A DNA stretch of 60,839 nt from positions 1 through 60,839 of the forward strand of contig NZ_JAKZAM010000033.1 in the NCBI RefSeq assembly GCF_022538055.1. The letters are read 5' to 3'. The DNA comes from Cognataquiflexum nitidum (GTDB lineage Bacteria; Bacteroidota; Bacteroidia; Cytophagales; Cyclobacteriaceae). Made by a program: the position numbers and the translations under genes. Below the pieces are notes generated by a model that searched no databases, was not told the origin of the DNA, and saw only the letters and a list, made by a program, of their open reading frames with translations. Shown here one piece after another: positions 19,620 to 27,956 of the stretch; the first letter of the stretch is position 1, and each line of letters opens with the position of its first letter.

Positions 19620-19641
19620 GATTCAATCAAGGTGAAAATAT

Positions 19642-19680
19642 AAAAACCGTCTGGTGTGAACTAGACGGTTTTTTTTGTTT
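19642..19680 (+). terminator. Rho-independent terminator after xylA
   Basis: Arms at 19642-19652 and 19663-19673 (core AACCGTCT / AGACGGTT) pair perfectly over a 10-nt loop, and the second arm runs into eight T residues. It lies 22 bp after the xylA stop. Confidence 0.9.
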
Positions 19681-19720
19681 GGTGGTAGGAGGATCCGCGA
19701 AAAATGTCGGGATGCAATTA

Positions 19721-20265
19721 AGCCCCGAGAAAAGAAATTTCAATGGTTTACTAATAAGGGATCTTATACTTCAGGGAAATTCTCTTATGAAACACTTGTG
19801 GGGAGGAGGTCGGCGGACCGGGTCGGCGTTGGGGCTGAGCGTGGATAGGATTCTGCCGACTTGCCTTTTTGTGGTAAGACAAAAAGTGACACAAGAATAG
19901 ATCGTCAAAATATGGTCAAATAATTGAAAAAGAAAAAGGCGACCTTCCAAATGAAGTGACTTCTCAACTTACCTGTTTTTGGTGTGAAGCTCCCCTAGGC
20001 GGAATTTGCAATTACGCCTTCTTATAATTGGAATTTGCAATTCCATTCGGACAGTTCTTTATTTTTATAATTTTCTATCAACCTTCCCTGTTTTTGGTGG
20101 GAAGCCCATTCCTCGCTTATCATCTTTGCTTTCAAAACCAAAGGCAACTGATTTTCTTAAACCCCAAGCTGCGGTGCCAGGAAATTTGTTTGGGTATAAA
20201 AATCAGAGAAGCACCTTGCACGGGGCTAATATTATTTCGCCCGCTTCGGGGCTATTGGTCGAATG
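19721..20265. repeat. 545-bp tandem repeat, unit 1
   Basis: This unit begins at AGCCCCGAGAAAAG and is directly followed by a second copy with the same start at 20266. The first roughly 420 bp are essentially identical between copies; the last part diverges. Inside are two palindromes: 19998-20018 (GGCG..AATT TGC AATT..CGCC) and 20030-20044 (GGAATT TGC AATTCC), spaced 11 bp, resembling a REP pair. A third hairpin near 20240-20250 (CCCG CTT CGGG) differs in sequence from its counterpart in unit 2. Short frames within the unit (for example 60 codons from the common start) have atypical composition and no start signal, so I regard it as noncoding. Confidence 0.85.
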
Positions 20266-20810
20266 AGCCCCGAGAAAAGAAATTTCAATGGTTTACTAAT
20301 AAGGGATCTTATACTTCAGGGAAATTCTCTTATGAAACACTTGTGGGGAGGAGGTCGGCGGACCGGGTCGGCGTTGGGGCTGAGCGTGGATAGGATTCTG
20401 CCGACTTGCCTTTTTGTGGTAAGACAAAAAGTGACACAAGAATAGATCGTCAAAATATGGTCAAATAATTGAAAAAGAAAAAGGCGACCTTCCAAATGAA
20501 GTGACTTCTCAACTTACCTGTTTTTGGTGTGAAGCTCCCCTAGGCGGAATTTGCAATTACGCCTTCTTATAATTGGAATTTGCAATTCCATTCGGACAGT
20601 TCTTTATTTTTATAATTTTCTATCAACCTTCCCTGTTTTTGGTGGGAAGCCCATTCCTCGCTTATCATCTTTGCTTCCAAAAACCAATGACATCGTATTT
20701 TCTTAAACCCCAAGCTGCGGTGCCAGGAAATTTGTTTGGGTATAAAAATCAGAGAAGCACCTTGCACGGGCTTGCTATTATTCAGCTCCGCCGTGGCGGA
20801 CTGTTTGTCG
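20266..20810. repeat. 545-bp tandem repeat, unit 2
   Basis: Second copy in direct orientation. Its palindromes lie at 20543-20563 and 20575-20589. Divergence begins near 20686 and is strongest between CACGGG and GTCGAA, where unit 2 has TCCGCC GT GGCGGA (20787-20800) in place of the CCCG CTT CGGG hairpin of unit 1. The unit ends shortly before the terminator that serves the GH43 gene side. Confidence 0.85.
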
Positions 20811-20863
20811 AAGGAGCCAAAATCAGGAGATTTCCCTCCCATCTGAATGTAGAAAAGCGCAAG

Positions 20864-20904
20864 CAAAAAAACACCGTCAAAAATCTATTTGACGGTGTTT
20901 TTTG
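20864..20904. terminator. Bidirectional terminator between repeat block and GH43 gene
   Basis: Arms around 20871-20881 (ACACCGTCAAA) and 20888-20898 pair perfectly, flanked by an A-run on the left and a T-run on the right. The hairpin can stop transcription on both strands, and it lies 35 bp past the GH43 stop. Confidence 0.85.
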
Positions 20905-20938
20905 TCTCAAATCTCAAATCCTACGTCTCAAATCTCCA

Positions 20939-22033
20939 TTACTTCCTCATTGGCTCAATAGTCTGTATCGTTCCATCTTCATTGTGAACCAATTCGGTCA
21001 TTTTGATATTGCGGAGGTGGGTTTTGTTGGTCAATTCGGTATCGTGGTAGAAAATGTACCACTTGCCTTCAAACTCCACTATGGAATGGTGGTTGGTCCA
21101 TCCCTGAACAGGATTCAGAACTACTCCCTGGTAGGTAAATGGTCCATAAGGATTGTCCCCGATGGCATACGCAATATTGTGGGTATCACCGGTAGAATAA
21201 GAAAAGTAATATTTTCCATTATACTTATGAACCCAGGCAGCTTCAAAAAATCTCCTTTCATTGTCTCCTGCCAAGATTGGATTGCCCAATGAATCTAGGA
21301 TATTTACATCCTTTGGGGCTTCAGCCATTTGCAACATATCTGCACTCAATTTTGCCATTTTCGGCATCAAGGAAGGTTCGTTTTTTGCAGGAATTCCATC
21401 AGTAGGGCCTTTACCAACAGGTTTGTATATGTTGTCTCTATATTGTTGCAACTGTCCTCCCCAAATTCCTCCAAAGTATAAGTAATAGCTGCCATCTTCA
21501 TCATTGAATACAGCAGGATCCATACTGTAGCTTCCTTTGATTGCTTCGGGTTCGGCTTTAAATGGTCCGGCAGGATTATCCGCTACCGCAACCCCAATTC
21601 TGAAAATATCATCCTTATCCTTTGCGGGAAAGTAGAGGTAATATTTACCGTCCTTTTCAGCCGCATCAGGTGCCCACATTTGTCTTTTGGCCCAAGGCAC
21701 ATCTGCCACATCCAATGCTTTGCCGTGGTCGGTAATTTGGCCACCGGGCTTGTCCATGGAAAAAACATGATAGTCCATCATATTAAAATGGGCACCCATA
21801 TCATCTTCCTTAACATCGGATTCGACATCATGCGAGGGATAAATATAGATTTTCCCATCAAATACATGGGCAGAAGGATCAGCGGTATAAATATGGCTGA
21901 CCAATGGCGGATTGATAAAATTGGAGACTTCTGTTTCCTCGACTGCCTTTTCTTCTGTTTTTGGTCCACAAGAAAAAACCAAAAAAGGAATTGAAATTGC
22001 AAAGAGAGTGGTTTTCTCAAAATTGATTTTCAT
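20939..22033 (-). CDS. GH43-family lipoprotein (xylosidase/arabinofuranosidase type)
   Basis: A lipoprotein signal (MKINFEKTTLFAISIPFLVFSC, Cys22) is followed by a five-bladed-propeller GH43 domain. The catalytic set is readable: Asp in YTADPSAHVFDGKIYIYPSHD (base), Asp in YSMDPAVFNDEDGSYYLYFGG (pKa modulator) and Glu in RFFEAAWVHKYNGKYYFSYS (acid). At 364 residues it has the single catalytic domain and no C-terminal beta-sandwich. The family includes beta-xylosidases and arabinofuranosidases; the xylose operon and xylanase nearby favour xylan side chains or xylo-oligosaccharides. It is monocistronic, with a heptamer repeat and bidirectional terminator after the stop. Confidence 0.88.
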   Translation of the reverse strand: MKINFEKTTLFAISIPFLVFSCGPKTEEKAVEETEVSNFINPPLVSHIYTADPSAHVFDGKIYIYPSHDVESDVKEDDMGAHFNMMDYHVFSMDKPGGQITDHGKALDVADVPWAKRQMWAPDAAEKDGKYYLYFPAKDKDDIFRIGVAVADNPAGPFKAEPEAIKGSYSMDPAVFNDEDGSYYLYFGGIWGGQLQQYRDNIYKPVGKGPTDGIPAKNEPSLMPKMAKLSADMLQMAEAPKDVNILDSLGNPILAGDNERRFFEAAWVHKYNGKYYFSYSTGDTHNIAYAIGDNPYGPFTYQGVVLNPVQGWTNHHSIVEFEGKWYIFYHDTELTNKTHLRNIKMTELVHNEDGTIQTIEPMRK

Positions 22034-22134
22034 AGGTTTTAGGTTTTTGTTCGTTAAAAATAGGGATAACCCTTGATATTTCTTGATGTTTTCAAATTAT
22101 TTCAGGTATCTTGATTAGGCGATCCCAAACCTGA

Positions 22135-23874
22135 ATGACTATGAAAATTCCCTTTTCGCTGTGTTTGATATTTTTTTCTTCCTGGTTTTTTATCAGTTCC
22201 TGTGAGGGTGAAGGAATCTCTAAGAAATCAAATGTATTACTTATCATCACGGATGACCAAGGCTGGGGAGATTTGTCATTCCATGGCAATGAGCTGATCA
22301 AAACCCCCAATATTGATTCCTTGGCTTCACAATCTATAGTTTTTGACAGGTTTTATGTTTCTCCGGTATGCGCCCCCACCCGTGCAAGTCTACTTACGGG
22401 ACGTTATCATCCAGCGACGGGCACCACTTGGGTGACACACAGGATGGAAGTGATGAGGGAGGACGAAATGACGATTGCGGAGATACTCAAGCCTGCGGGT
22501 TATCGGACAGGATTGTTTGGAAAATGGCATCAGGGAAAACAGTTTCCCCATGATCCTATAGGGCAGGGCTTTGAGGAGTTTTTGGGATTTACAGAAGGTC
22601 ATCTTAACAATTACTTTGACAGCAAACTCACGCATAATTTTGAGGAAGTTACTTTCGAAGGTTATTTGCCCGATTTCCTGACTGACAAAACGATGGATTT
22701 TATGGAAGGAGAAGCTCCTTTTTTCGCGATGCTTTCCTATAATACTCCCCATAGTCCTTTTCAGGTTCCTGACCGATATTTTGACAAATACAAAGCCGAA
22801 GGACTTAACGACAAGGACGCGACGGTTTACGGAATGGTCCAAAACATTGATGACAATGTAGGAAGACTGATGTCTTTTCTCAGGCAAAGCGGGAAACTTG
22901 ACAATACCATAGTCATCTTTATGACAGACAATGGTCCCAATGGATTCCGGTTCAACGGCGGCATGAAAGGGACCAAAGCCCATTTGGATGAAGGAGGGGT
23001 GAGGGTTCCTTTTTTTATGCGGATTCCCGGTCAAGATACTCAAGTGATCAAACCTTGGGCAGCACATATAGATGTCCTACCGACTTTGATGGATATTTTG
23101 GGAATTGAGATTCCTAAAGAAATTGAAGTCCATGGCAAAAGCCTTTTGCCTTTGATCAAGAGTAATCCGCAATGGGAAGACAGGTACTTTTTTACCCACC
23201 ATGTCAACCGGGATTTTGATACGATTCCCGGTGCGATCCGGAATCAGAAGTATCTTTTGACCCTGCAAAACAACAAAAAAGAGCTCTATGATCTGGAAAA
23301 CGATTATTCCCAAACCCAAAATATTTTCGCTGAAAATCTCCGATTGGTCGATATTATGGAGAGGGAATATTTGGCTTGGTTTCAAAATGTGACTAAAAAT
23401 GGTGTAGAGCCTCCATTGATCCAAGTTGGACATGCGCATGTACCCCGAATAGAACTTCCGGCACCTGATGGGAAAATGACGGGAGGGGTCAGTTTCAAGG
23501 GAAAAATGGGATGGGCCAATGATTGGTTTGTGGGATTTTTAGCAGAGGCCGATCGGGTATCTTGGGACATTGAGACGGTGCAGGACAGTGACTATGAGAT
23601 TTATCTCCAACTTTCAAATACTTCTTCTTTTGGGTTATTCCTTGAAATGAATGAAGAAGCATGGGTTATAGAGATTTCTGAGGTTTATTTTGCTGAGGAG
23701 ATTTCAAGTCCGGATCGGGTTCTGCGGGGAGAAGTGTATGAAAAGCATTGGCCGTTGGTCCATTTGGGTAAAAAGAGGTTTGAAAAAGGGCCGCTGAAAC
23801 TTACCTTAGGGGCAAAAGGGGCAGTGGATTCTGGCCTTGAGATAAAGTCAGTAATTTTAAAAAAGGTTGATTGA
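22135..23874 (+). CDS. Arylsulfatase-type lipoprotein (family S1)
   Basis: The 579-residue protein has a lipoprotein signal ending at Cys23 (FFISSC) and the S1 sulfatase core: LLIITDDQGWGD (metal-binding Asp pair), VCAPTRASLLTGR, whose Cys would be converted to formylglycine, and IFMTDNGPNG (second metal site). A C-terminal beta-rich region from about residue 430 resembles an added sandwich domain. Start may be ATG 22135 or 22141. It is 18 bp from a second sulfatase, so the two are co-transcribed, and it diverges from the GH43 gene. The substrate is a sulfated sugar in the periplasm or on the surface, not identifiable here. No maturase gene is in the window. Confidence 0.9.
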   Translation: MTMKIPFSLCLIFFSSWFFISSCEGEGISKKSNVLLIITDDQGWGDLSFHGNELIKTPNIDSLASQSIVFDRFYVSPVCAPTRASLLTGRYHPATGTTWVTHRMEVMREDEMTIAEILKPAGYRTGLFGKWHQGKQFPHDPIGQGFEEFLGFTEGHLNNYFDSKLTHNFEEVTFEGYLPDFLTDKTMDFMEGEAPFFAMLSYNTPHSPFQVPDRYFDKYKAEGLNDKDATVYGMVQNIDDNVGRLMSFLRQSGKLDNTIVIFMTDNGPNGFRFNGGMKGTKAHLDEGGVRVPFFMRIPGQDTQVIKPWAAHIDVLPTLMDILGIEIPKEIEVHGKSLLPLIKSNPQWEDRYFFTHHVNRDFDTIPGAIRNQKYLLTLQNNKKELYDLENDYSQTQNIFAENLRLVDIMEREYLAWFQNVTKNGVEPPLIQVGHAHVPRIELPAPDGKMTGGVSFKGKMGWANDWFVGFLAEADRVSWDIETVQDSDYEIYLQLSNTSSFGLFLEMNEEAWVIEISEVYFAEEISSPDRVLRGEVYEKHWPLVHLGKKRFEKGPLKLTLGAKGAVDSGLEIKSVILKKVD

Positions 23875-23892
23875 GAAAAACCAAAAGATACT

Positions 23893-25566
23893 ATGAATAA
23901 AATATTTGCCTTGTTATTGGTAGGCTTGATTTTCACTGAAACAGCCAAAGCCGAAATGGATAGCCTAGTATCCAATCAGGAAAAAGGAAGACCAAACATT
24001 ATTTTTATCATGTCGGATGACCATGCCTATCAGGCCATTAGTGCCTATGACGACAGGCTAATCCATACCCCTAATATCGACAGGATTGCCAAAAGCGGAA
24101 TGCTTTTTTCCAATGCCTGCGTGACCAATTCCATCTGTGCGCCTTCCCGGGCGACAATTTTGACAGGGAAGCATTCCCATCTCAACGGCAAAACTGACAA
24201 CCATTTCCCCTTTGATACGACCATGGTCACTTTTCCCCAACTGCTAAAAGCCAATGGATATCAGACTGCCATGTTTGGGAAACTGCATTTTGGCAACAAC
24301 CCAAAGGGCTTTGATCAGTTCAAGATTTTGCCCGGTCAGGGGGCTTATTATAATCCGACATTTATTACCAAAAACGAAGGTACTATCGAGGTAGAGGGAT
24401 ATGTCACTGACCTGATTACAGACTTTACCTTGGATTGGTTGGAGAATGAAAGGAAGGATGAAGAGCCGTTTTTTTTGATGTATCTCCACAAGGCTCCGCA
24501 TCGGGAGTGGTTGCCTGCTGAGCGCCACATAGAGGAATTTTCCAAAAAAACATTTCCTGAGCCGGTCACCCTATTTGACGATTATTCGGGAAGAGGTGCT
24601 GCGGCCAAGGAAGCTGAAATGAATCTTTTGACCCATATGAATTGGTCAGGGGATTCCAAGCTGTATCCTGAGGTAATGGATCAGTTGGGGATTCCTGATG
24701 CGTCGGGTTGGGACAAAGGGGCTTTTGAAAGAGAGGTGGGAAGAATGAATGCGAAGCAGCGAGCCAATTGGGACAAGGTTTTTGCCCCAATGAATGCTTC
24801 ATTTGTCAAATCATATCCCTCTATGAATGAGGTAGATCAAATGAAGTGGCGGTATCAAAGGTACATGCAGGATTACCTTGGAACCATTGCCGCTGTCGAC
24901 GAAAATGTCGGAAGGGTTTTGGATTACCTTGAGGAAAATGGTTTGATGGAAAACACCATCATTGTTTATACCTCCGATCAGGGATTCTACCTTGGCGAAC
25001 ATGGTTGGTTTGACAAGCGCTTCGTTTATGATGAATCCTTCAAGACCCCACTGATGATCTCATGGCCGGGAAAAATACAGCCTGAAAGCAAGTCTGATGA
25101 GATGGTTCAGAACCTCGATTTTGCACAGACTTTTTTGGAAGCAGCCAGCATCGAAGCCCCATCAGACATGCAGGGAGAAAGCCTTATGCCTTTGCTGACA
25201 GGACAATCGGACAAGTGGAACAGAGATGCTGTGTATTACCATTATTACGAGTACCCCTCTGTCCACATGGTCAAAAGGCATTATGCCATCGTGACCAAGG
25301 AGTACAAGTTGATCCATTTTTATTATGATGTAGATGAATGGGAATTGTATGACCGAAAAAATGACCCTAAAGAAATGAAAAACGTCTACGGCGATCCTGC
25401 ATATACAACTGTAAAAAAGAAGCTTCATGGAGAATTGGAAGGCCTTCGAATAAAATACGGCGACTCTTCCCAAATCAGCCAACAACTACTCGAAAGATAC
25501 CTGAAAGAGGTAGAGGATACCCATGGGTCTTTTGTCCGATCCTATAAAAAAGTTGGGAATGAATAA
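23893..25566 (+). CDS. Sulfatase (family S1), secreted
   Basis: This 557-residue protein has a type I signal peptide (MNKIFALLLVGLIFTETAKA) and an S1 sulfatase domain: IIFIMSDDHAYQAISAY (metal Asp pair), ICAPSRATILTGKHSH with the formylglycine Cys, GKLHFGNNPKGFD, and IVYTSDQGFYLGEHGWFDKR, the second metal segment. The C-terminal YHYYEYPSVHMVKRHYAI / ELYDRKNDPKEMKN is typical of the sulfatase subgroup related to iduronate/choline-type enzymes in Bacteroidota. It follows the first sulfatase by 18 bp, suggesting paired removal of different sulfates from one glycan. Exact specificity cannot be told. Confidence 0.9.
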   Translation: MNKIFALLLVGLIFTETAKAEMDSLVSNQEKGRPNIIFIMSDDHAYQAISAYDDRLIHTPNIDRIAKSGMLFSNACVTNSICAPSRATILTGKHSHLNGKTDNHFPFDTTMVTFPQLLKANGYQTAMFGKLHFGNNPKGFDQFKILPGQGAYYNPTFITKNEGTIEVEGYVTDLITDFTLDWLENERKDEEPFFLMYLHKAPHREWLPAERHIEEFSKKTFPEPVTLFDDYSGRGAAAKEAEMNLLTHMNWSGDSKLYPEVMDQLGIPDASGWDKGAFEREVGRMNAKQRANWDKVFAPMNASFVKSYPSMNEVDQMKWRYQRYMQDYLGTIAAVDENVGRVLDYLEENGLMENTIIVYTSDQGFYLGEHGWFDKRFVYDESFKTPLMISWPGKIQPESKSDEMVQNLDFAQTFLEAASIEAPSDMQGESLMPLLTGQSDKWNRDAVYYHYYEYPSVHMVKRHYAIVTKEYKLIHFYYDVDEWELYDRKNDPKEMKNVYGDPAYTTVKKKLHGELEGLRIKYGDSSQISQQLLERYLKEVEDTHGSFVRSYKKVGNE

Positions 25567-25604
25567 TTTTATTCCTGTTTGCCTTTGACCCTATTTAAAT
25601 TTCA

Positions 25605-25712
25605 ATGATGAAAAATACCGGTATCTGCTTCCTGATCATTTGGTTGGTGGCCTTGTTCAGTTGTGCCAAAACAGACCAAACCAAAGAATTTGCTGCCGAA
25701 ACCATCATCTAA
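25605..25712 (+). pseudogene. Stub of a lipoprotein gene (signal peptide only)
   Basis: A 35-codon frame encodes a clean lipoprotein signal (MKNTGICFLIIWLVALFSC, then AKTDQTKEFAAETII) and then stops exactly where a mature domain would begin. In the same frame past the TAA about eleven more codons read on before another stop. It sits 38 bp behind the second sulfatase, where a third gene of the operon would be expected. I infer a decayed lipoprotein gene; a genuine small lipoprotein is possible. Confidence 0.5.
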
Positions 25713-26031
25713 GTCAGCGCATCGGTAGGTAATTTTCATAAGGTATAGGCCTAATAGGTAAGATAGATATATAGAGAGGAATGGAAAACTAAGTTGCACT
25801 TACCCGCCTTTCTGTTATGATGACAATAAATTGGTATTTAAATTTAATTCCGGGCTGAAGCCTGAAATATCAAACAGAGCTTGGTCTTTCCTAATATCTG
25901 CTGTAGAATGGGTGACTATTGGCAAATGAGTGGAAAGCAACTTTAATTTTATAAACTAATCCGAATTCTTTTTATTAAAATTAAGAAGGGATTTATTTTT
26001 TTAAGATTTTTTTAAAATATTTCCAATTTTA
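25713..26031. other. Intergenic region before the ECF sigma gene
   Basis: The stretch is A+T-rich and carries no coding frame that I can support. It must contain the promoter of the sigma/FecR/SusCD unit, but I see no clear TAnnTTTG element. Part of it may be decayed sequence of the lipoprotein gene whose stub lies at 25605-25712. Confidence 0.4.
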
Positions 26032-26721
26032 ATGGGGTCATTTTTAATTAAATCACCTCTTAATATTAGAAACCCGAATAACCACAAAACCTTTATGGTC
26101 AATAAACCCCATAAAACCAAACTTTCTTTTGTTGTTCCTTTCACTCATTCTGAATCAACCAAAATTTTTGAGAAAAAATCTGATTTGGAGGTTTGGAATT
26201 CTTTTAACAAAGGTGAAGAAGCAGCATTCAATTACATCTACAGGTGCTATACTCCTATACTTTTCAGTGTTGGAATGCAGATTACTGGCAACGTTGATTT
26301 GGTCAAGGATGGTATCCAAAATCTTTTTATTGACCTGCGGAGGAAAAGAGGGACACTTTCAGAAGTGGTAAGCATCAAATCTTATCTTCTCAAATCATTG
26401 CAGCGGGATCTGTTTCGGACTATGAAGAAAGAAAACAGTCAATCCATCCAAAGCATAGAATTACCGGAGAATGCATTTCTGATTGAGGTTTCTCATGAGA
26501 CTAAAGTAATCCAGATGGAATCCGAAAATGAAATAAATACCCAGTTGAAACAGGCCTTAAACCAACTGACTCCAAAACAGCGGCAAGCGCTGATTTTATT
26601 GTATGAGGAGGGAATGAGTTACAAGGAAATCGCAGAAGTCTTGGAATTCAATCAAGTCAAGACTGCAAGAAAATTGGTCTACAGGGCAATTGAAAGCTTA
26701 AAGCAACTCTTGAAAAATTGA
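26032..26721 (+). CDS. ECF-type RNA polymerase sigma factor
   Basis: Region 2 is visible in LEVWNSFNKGEEAAFNYIYRCYTPILFSVGMQITGN..VKDGIQNLFIDLRRKRG, and region 4 in LNQLTPKQRQALILLYEEGMSYKEIAEVLEFNQVKTARKLVYRAIESLKQLL, a sigma-70 helix-turn-helix. This is the Bacteroidota ECF group linked to FecR and SusC. The frame opens at 26032, but that gives about 50 residues before region 2; ATG at 26095 (MVNKPH) is an equally plausible start. FecR follows 45 bp downstream, then SusC with an STN domain, so the sigma factor probably activates the transporter operon when the glycan is sensed. Confidence 0.9.
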   Translation: MGSFLIKSPLNIRNPNNHKTFMVNKPHKTKLSFVVPFTHSESTKIFEKKSDLEVWNSFNKGEEAAFNYIYRCYTPILFSVGMQITGNVDLVKDGIQNLFIDLRRKRGTLSEVVSIKSYLLKSLQRDLFRTMKKENSQSIQSIELPENAFLIEVSHETKVIQMESENEINTQLKQALNQLTPKQRQALILLYEEGMSYKEIAEVLEFNQVKTARKLVYRAIESLKQLLKN

Positions 26722-26766
26722 AAACCTATTATACCTATTGCATATTTTAAGCATTAATCTTATCCA

Positions 26767-27801
26767 ATGAAATTCAAAGATTACGACATAGAGCATTTTC
26801 TCACAGACGAATTTTTTATCCAATGGGTAAAAAATCCTGATGAGAATAACCAACATTTTTGGGAAAAATGGATCTCGGAGCATCCTGAAAAACGACAGGT
26901 TGTACAAAAGGCAGCGTCTGTCATCCGGTCCATTCAGGCTGAGCAAAACAGCGGGATTTCTGATTCGATGTATGTGGATATGTTTGAGAACATCATCCAT
27001 GCAAATGAATGGAACAGAGATCAAACTTATAAGGCCGATCAATCCAATCCATGGTTTTCAATTTTTTCTATCCGAAAAATAGCAGCCACTTTTGTCATCG
27101 GATTTTGTATGTGGATTTCTTATGAAGGCATGATCAAGGGAATAAAGATAGAATCAGAGACCTTAGAAACAATGGTAGTTTCTAAAGCCAACCCTGCAGG
27201 CAAAAAGTCCATTTTATTGTTGGCTGATGGGACAAAAATCCATCTGAATGCTGCAAGTAAAATCTCCTACCCGGAGGTATTTGATGACAACCTCAGATCG
27301 GTCAAACTCGAAGGGGAGGCATATTTCGAAGTAGCTAAAGATGGCAGGCCATTCATAGTATCGGTCGGGGACAATGCGATCAATGTGCTTGGAACCTCTT
27401 TTAATGTAAAGGAAAATGGAGATGGCTTAGCTGTCGCCTTGGTTGAAGGAAAAGTGAGGGTCAATGACAAACGGGGAAACCAAGTTTTGCTGGATCCCAA
27501 CGAAATGCTCGTGATAAGAAAGGATGGTAAATTCTATAAATCGGGATTTGACCAAATGGAGATTGCCGGTTGGAAGGAGATGTATCTGGTTTTTAACAAG
27601 AGCAGCTTTGAAGAGACCACATCCAAGATAGAAGAATGGTACGGGGTAGAAATCGAAGTGAAAGGAAAAATCAGCAAAGACTGGGTGTATTCGGGACAAT
27701 ACAAAGGTGAAACCCTGGAAAATGTATTGAGAGGAATTAGCCATACCTCGGGATTGAAATATGAATTAACAGGCAAAAAAGTCAAGATAACCAAACCATA
27801 A
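26767..27801 (+). CDS. FecR-type anti-sigma factor
   Basis: The 344-residue protein has a cytoplasmic N-terminal part that would hold the sigma factor, one membrane helix near 103-121 (KIAATFVIGFCMWISYEG), the periplasmic FecR domain (SILLLADGTKIHLNAASKISYP..VKLEGEAYFEVAKDG.PFIV.....INVLGTSFNVK) and a C-terminal DUF4974 domain (FNKSSFEETTSKIEEWYGVEI). It relays a signal from the N-terminal STN domain of the SusC partner to the ECF sigma factor. Gene order sigma-FecR-SusC-SusD is the standard arrangement. A 155-bp gap with a short inverted repeat (CCTCTC..GAGAGG near 27890-27916) separates it from susC. Confidence 0.92.
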   Translation: MKFKDYDIEHFLTDEFFIQWVKNPDENNQHFWEKWISEHPEKRQVVQKAASVIRSIQAEQNSGISDSMYVDMFENIIHANEWNRDQTYKADQSNPWFSIFSIRKIAATFVIGFCMWISYEGMIKGIKIESETLETMVVSKANPAGKKSILLLADGTKIHLNAASKISYPEVFDDNLRSVKLEGEAYFEVAKDGRPFIVSVGDNAINVLGTSFNVKENGDGLAVALVEGKVRVNDKRGNQVLLDPNEMLVIRKDGKFYKSGFDQMEIAGWKEMYLVFNKSSFEETTSKIEEWYGVEIEVKGKISKDWVYSGQYKGETLENVLRGISHTSGLKYELTGKKVKITKP

Positions 27802-27956
27802 AAACCATGACAGACAAGAAGTTAGATTCAGGATAAAAAGCAAAAGGCAGAAGTAGTTCTGGGGGGAACTGTTTTTCTGCCTTTCCAAGCCTCTCTTCAC
27901 TTGGTAGCACGGAGAGGCAAGAGTTCAAGTTTTGACCACTTAAACCATTCAATATT

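Noticed and set aside
19679..19900. Frame repeated at 20263-20445 with identical 59 residues
   Set aside because: Identity follows from the DNA repeat. No credible start region, and it lies behind a terminator.
20567..20866. 99-codon minus-strand frame across repeat unit 2
   Set aside because: It runs through the tandem repeat, the hairpin and the terminator stem, and unit 1 does not preserve the frame to the same end; composition is not protein-like. Treated as part of the noncoding repeat.
20573..21292. 239-codon plus-strand frame
   Set aside because: It covers the repeat unit and then runs antisense to the well-supported GH43 gene.
22390..23067. 225-codon minus-strand frame
   Set aside because: It is antisense inside the first sulfatase gene, which has all family motifs.
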